Positions 61,610 to 64,000 of a stretch of 64,000 nucleotides of DNA are shown here, one piece after another. The first letter of the stretch is position 1. The number at the start of each line of letters is the position of its first letter. The stretch is from Liquidambar formosana (taxonomy: Eukaryota > Streptophyta > Magnoliopsida > Saxifragales > Altingiaceae). A program made the position numbers and the translations under genes. The stretch lies in assembly GCA_039720395.1 (NCBI GenBank), contig CM077828.1, positions 18,574,264-18,638,263 on the forward strand, read 5' to 3'. Below the pieces are notes generated by a model. That model had not been told where the DNA came from and did no database searches. It saw only the letters and a list, made by a program, of their open reading frames with translations.

Positions 61610-62900
61610 TGTTAGACCTAAAGGTTTTCAACCAAGGGCATATCCGAGATTTTGATGATAACAAAAGATCGATGTTAGTTCTAATGGTTTAAATGTCAAG
61701 AACATGATCAAAGCTAGGTAATCAAGGATCAAATGACTCAAGCACATGCACTCAATAGCTCAACCAAGTCATGGAACTCAAGGCTCGTGTCCAAAGCGTC
61801 AAGGAAACTCAAGCACGATGCAACAAGAGCGTAAAAAACTAGAAATGGACCCACAAGCACCTCAAGCCATGCAATCATTGTCAATGAGACTCATTTAGGC
61901 TATAAGTGAGGTTTTAGGTTCCAAAATGTAAATAATTGCTCATGACTTTGCTCTATTGACCTAGAAAGACTTTAGGACCCTCGATTGAACTATATTTATC
62001 ATTCATAAGAGGCCTAAGTTGATAGAAATTGGTCCTAGTGTTGAAATCACATGGAAACAAGGCTAAACCTTGAGAATCCAAGGTTTAGTCGACTACATCA
62101 TGGATGTAGTCGACTAAATCAAGTGAAAATGGCCTGAATTGACTACTGATATTTGTAGTCGACTAAATGAAGAGATTTAGTAGACTAAATCATGCAGATA
62201 TGCCATATTTTCACTACTGATATTTCTAGTCGACTACATGAGGACTTTTAGTCGACTAAATGGCTCGAATGAACTGTAACGGCTAGTTTTTTGAAAGCCA
62301 AATGGAGCATTAATTGCCACCAAACGGCTCTTTCCCGGCATTTAATGCTTGCAACGGCCATTTTAGGCCTTATGGGTATAAATACATGCCTTCAAACTCA
62401 TTTATGAGTATCCATACAAGAGCAATCAATTCCATCCTTTGAAAAAGAGCTTTCAAGCCCTAATTCTTAAAGAGCATTCAATTGAGCAATTATTAGAAGT
62501 TTGTTGAGCTTTCAAGAGTTGTATTTACTGCAAGAGTGATTATTTACAACAAACCAACTTCAAATTCAAGTGTTGTAAGGGTTGTGTGAACCCAAGTGAG
62601 ACAAGAGAGATTTGTCTTGAAGAGAGTTTCTCTTTGTAAAAGGTTTGATCTCCACCCTTGAAGGAGATTGTCATAGTGGATTGTGGAATCCTCAAGCGGC
62701 GTTCTTGAGGCGAGGACGTAGGCGGGAAGGCCGAACCTCGTTAATATCTTGTGTTTGCATTCTCTAACTCTCTCTTATTATTGCTTGTTGTTACATTTTC
62801 TATTGGTTGCAATAATCTAATTTTTAGTTTGCCATAATTATTTTTAATTGGCTATAAACCCTATTCACCCCCCCTCTAGGGTTTTACACTTGGGATAACA
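61610..62900 (+). mobile_element. 5' LTR of a Ty1/copia retrotransposon
   Basis: The 1291-bp LTR starts TGTTA and ends TAACA. The primer-binding site TGGTATCAGAGC is at 62903-62914. Repeated TAGTCGACTA/TTTAGTCGACT words lie at 62085-62260. A TATAAATA at 62379 is a likely promoter. The other LTR is beyond the right edge. Confidence 0.87.
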
Positions 62901-62956
62901 ATTGGTATCAGAGCCTAACCTCTTGCATTTGACATATTTGTCTTGCGAGGAACGAT

Positions 62957-64000
62957 ATGGCCAATTATAGTGGTAATGGATTCACCGAAGGACAATCGTC
63001 CAATAGACCACCCCTTTTTAATGGAGATTCTTCTCTATATAATTTCTGGAAAATTAGAATGCAAATTTTTATTCAATCCACTAGTTATGAGCTATGGAAT
63101 ATTACCTCTAAGGGTCCTTTGATTCCCACTAAAGTGGTAGATGGAGTTACACTCCCTAAAGTGCCTCAAGAATACACTAGTGCTGATCACAAGTCTCTTG
63201 AGCTCAACTCTAAAGCTATTGGCTTACTATATTGTGCACTCACTAATGATGAATTTAGCAAAATCTCTAGGTGCACTAGTGCCAAAGAAATTTGGGATAC
63301 TTTAGAGGTCACCTATGAAGGAACCTCTCAAGTGAAAGAGGCAAAGATTAATATGCTTGTTTGTGAATATGAACTATTCAAAATGAAGAAAGATGAATCT
63401 ATTAGAGATATGTTTGCTCGTTTTAATACTATTATAAATCCCTTGAATTCTCTTGGTAAAATTTACACTAACTCCGAATTGGTGAGAAAAATTCTTAGGA
63501 GCTTGCCTAAGGAATAGGATACATTCACAACGGCCGTGCTTCAATCAAAGGAACTTGGCTCAATGACTCTTAGTGACCTTGATGGAAATTTGGTCACTCA
63601 AGAATTTGTGTTCAAAGCACGGGAAGTTAGTGAAAGCAAGCCATCCAAGAGCTTGGCTCTCAAGGCCTCACAAGATGAAGAGGAATCACCAAATGAAGAG
63701 TGCGAGAATGAAGAAGATGAAGACATTGCTTTCATTTCTCATAAGCTCAAGAAGTTTTTCTCAAGAAGAAACCAAGGAAGGAGATTCAATAAGGGTGATT
63801 CATCCAAAAGAATTCCTAGTAGAGGGGAGAACTCAAATAGAGACTCACAAGTGTGTTTTGAATGTAAGAAGCCCGGACATATCAAGATAAATTGTCCTCA
63901 ACTCAACACCAACTACAACAAGACAAGCCACAACAACAACAACTTCAAGGACAATAGAAAATTCAAGAAGAAGGCCTTCACCGTTACTTGGGATGATGAG
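62957..64000 (+). pseudogene. Ty1/copia gag(-pol), runs off the right edge, one amber codon
   Basis: The retrotransposon's structural protein starts MANYSGNGFTEG 57 bp after the LTR. Residues about 30-180 form a UBN2-type gag domain (LYNFWKIRMQIFI, AKEIWDTLEVTYEGTSQVKEA). After KILRSLPKE there is a TAG at 63515-63517 where Trp is usual. The same frame then stays open to the end of the window: acidic/basic linker, a CCHC zinc knuckle CFECKKPGHIKINC (63853-63895), then an Asn-rich stretch. Apart from the amber codon the frame is clean, so this is a young element. Confidence 0.88.

Overview
This is plant nuclear DNA, most likely from a eudicot. It is AT-rich, has long introns with GT/AG borders, carries two ordinary plant genes split into many exons, and is packed with plant-type transposable elements. 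No prokaryotic, organellar or viral gene organisation is visible. The species cannot be named from the window alone.

Region 1 (1-10305, + strand): the 3' part of a CCR4-like mRNA deadenylase gene, closest by recollection to plant CCR4 homolog 6. Twelve exons can be placed; earlier exons lie left of the window. Its introns hold a decayed L1-type LINE (3079-6486) and a small TRIM retrotransposon (8713-9057). The last exon appears out of frame by one base.

Region 2 (10306-14400): intergenic. It holds a broken fragment of a plant TBC/RabGAP gene (11617-11943), directly followed by a diverged copy of the last CCR4 intron.

Region 3 (14440-22444, + strand): a complete nine-exon gene for a plant alpha/beta-hydrolase of the acid-lipase type. 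Its promoter has two G-boxes. This is the only gene here that looks fully intact.

Region 4 (about 24660-51422, - strand): the main surprise. A MED25-like Mediator subunit gene is spread over about 27 kb and broken. Exons for the von Willebrand-A domain, the activator-interaction domain and the polyglutamine tail can be read in order at conserved splice phases, but at least six stop codons and one frameshift interrupt them. Exon 1 and its upstream DNA exist twice (48.2 and 51.4 kb), and both copies share the same Trp-to-amber change. The introns are filled with a gypsy remnant, a SINE, hAT elements, TRIMs, a Helitron and MITEs, many with readable target-site duplications.

Region 5 (52300-64000): no functional gene recognised. 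There is a tandem duplication with one copy interrupted by a transposon, a hAT element with a triplicated interior, and nested LTR-retrotransposon sequence. It ends in a Ty1/copia element whose gag continues beyond the right edge.

Apart from the deadenylase and the lipase, almost every open reading frame here is transposon debris, a low-complexity tract or a shadow frame. I see no new defence or biosynthetic system. The most informative content is the decayed MED25-like locus and the record of dated, nested insertions.
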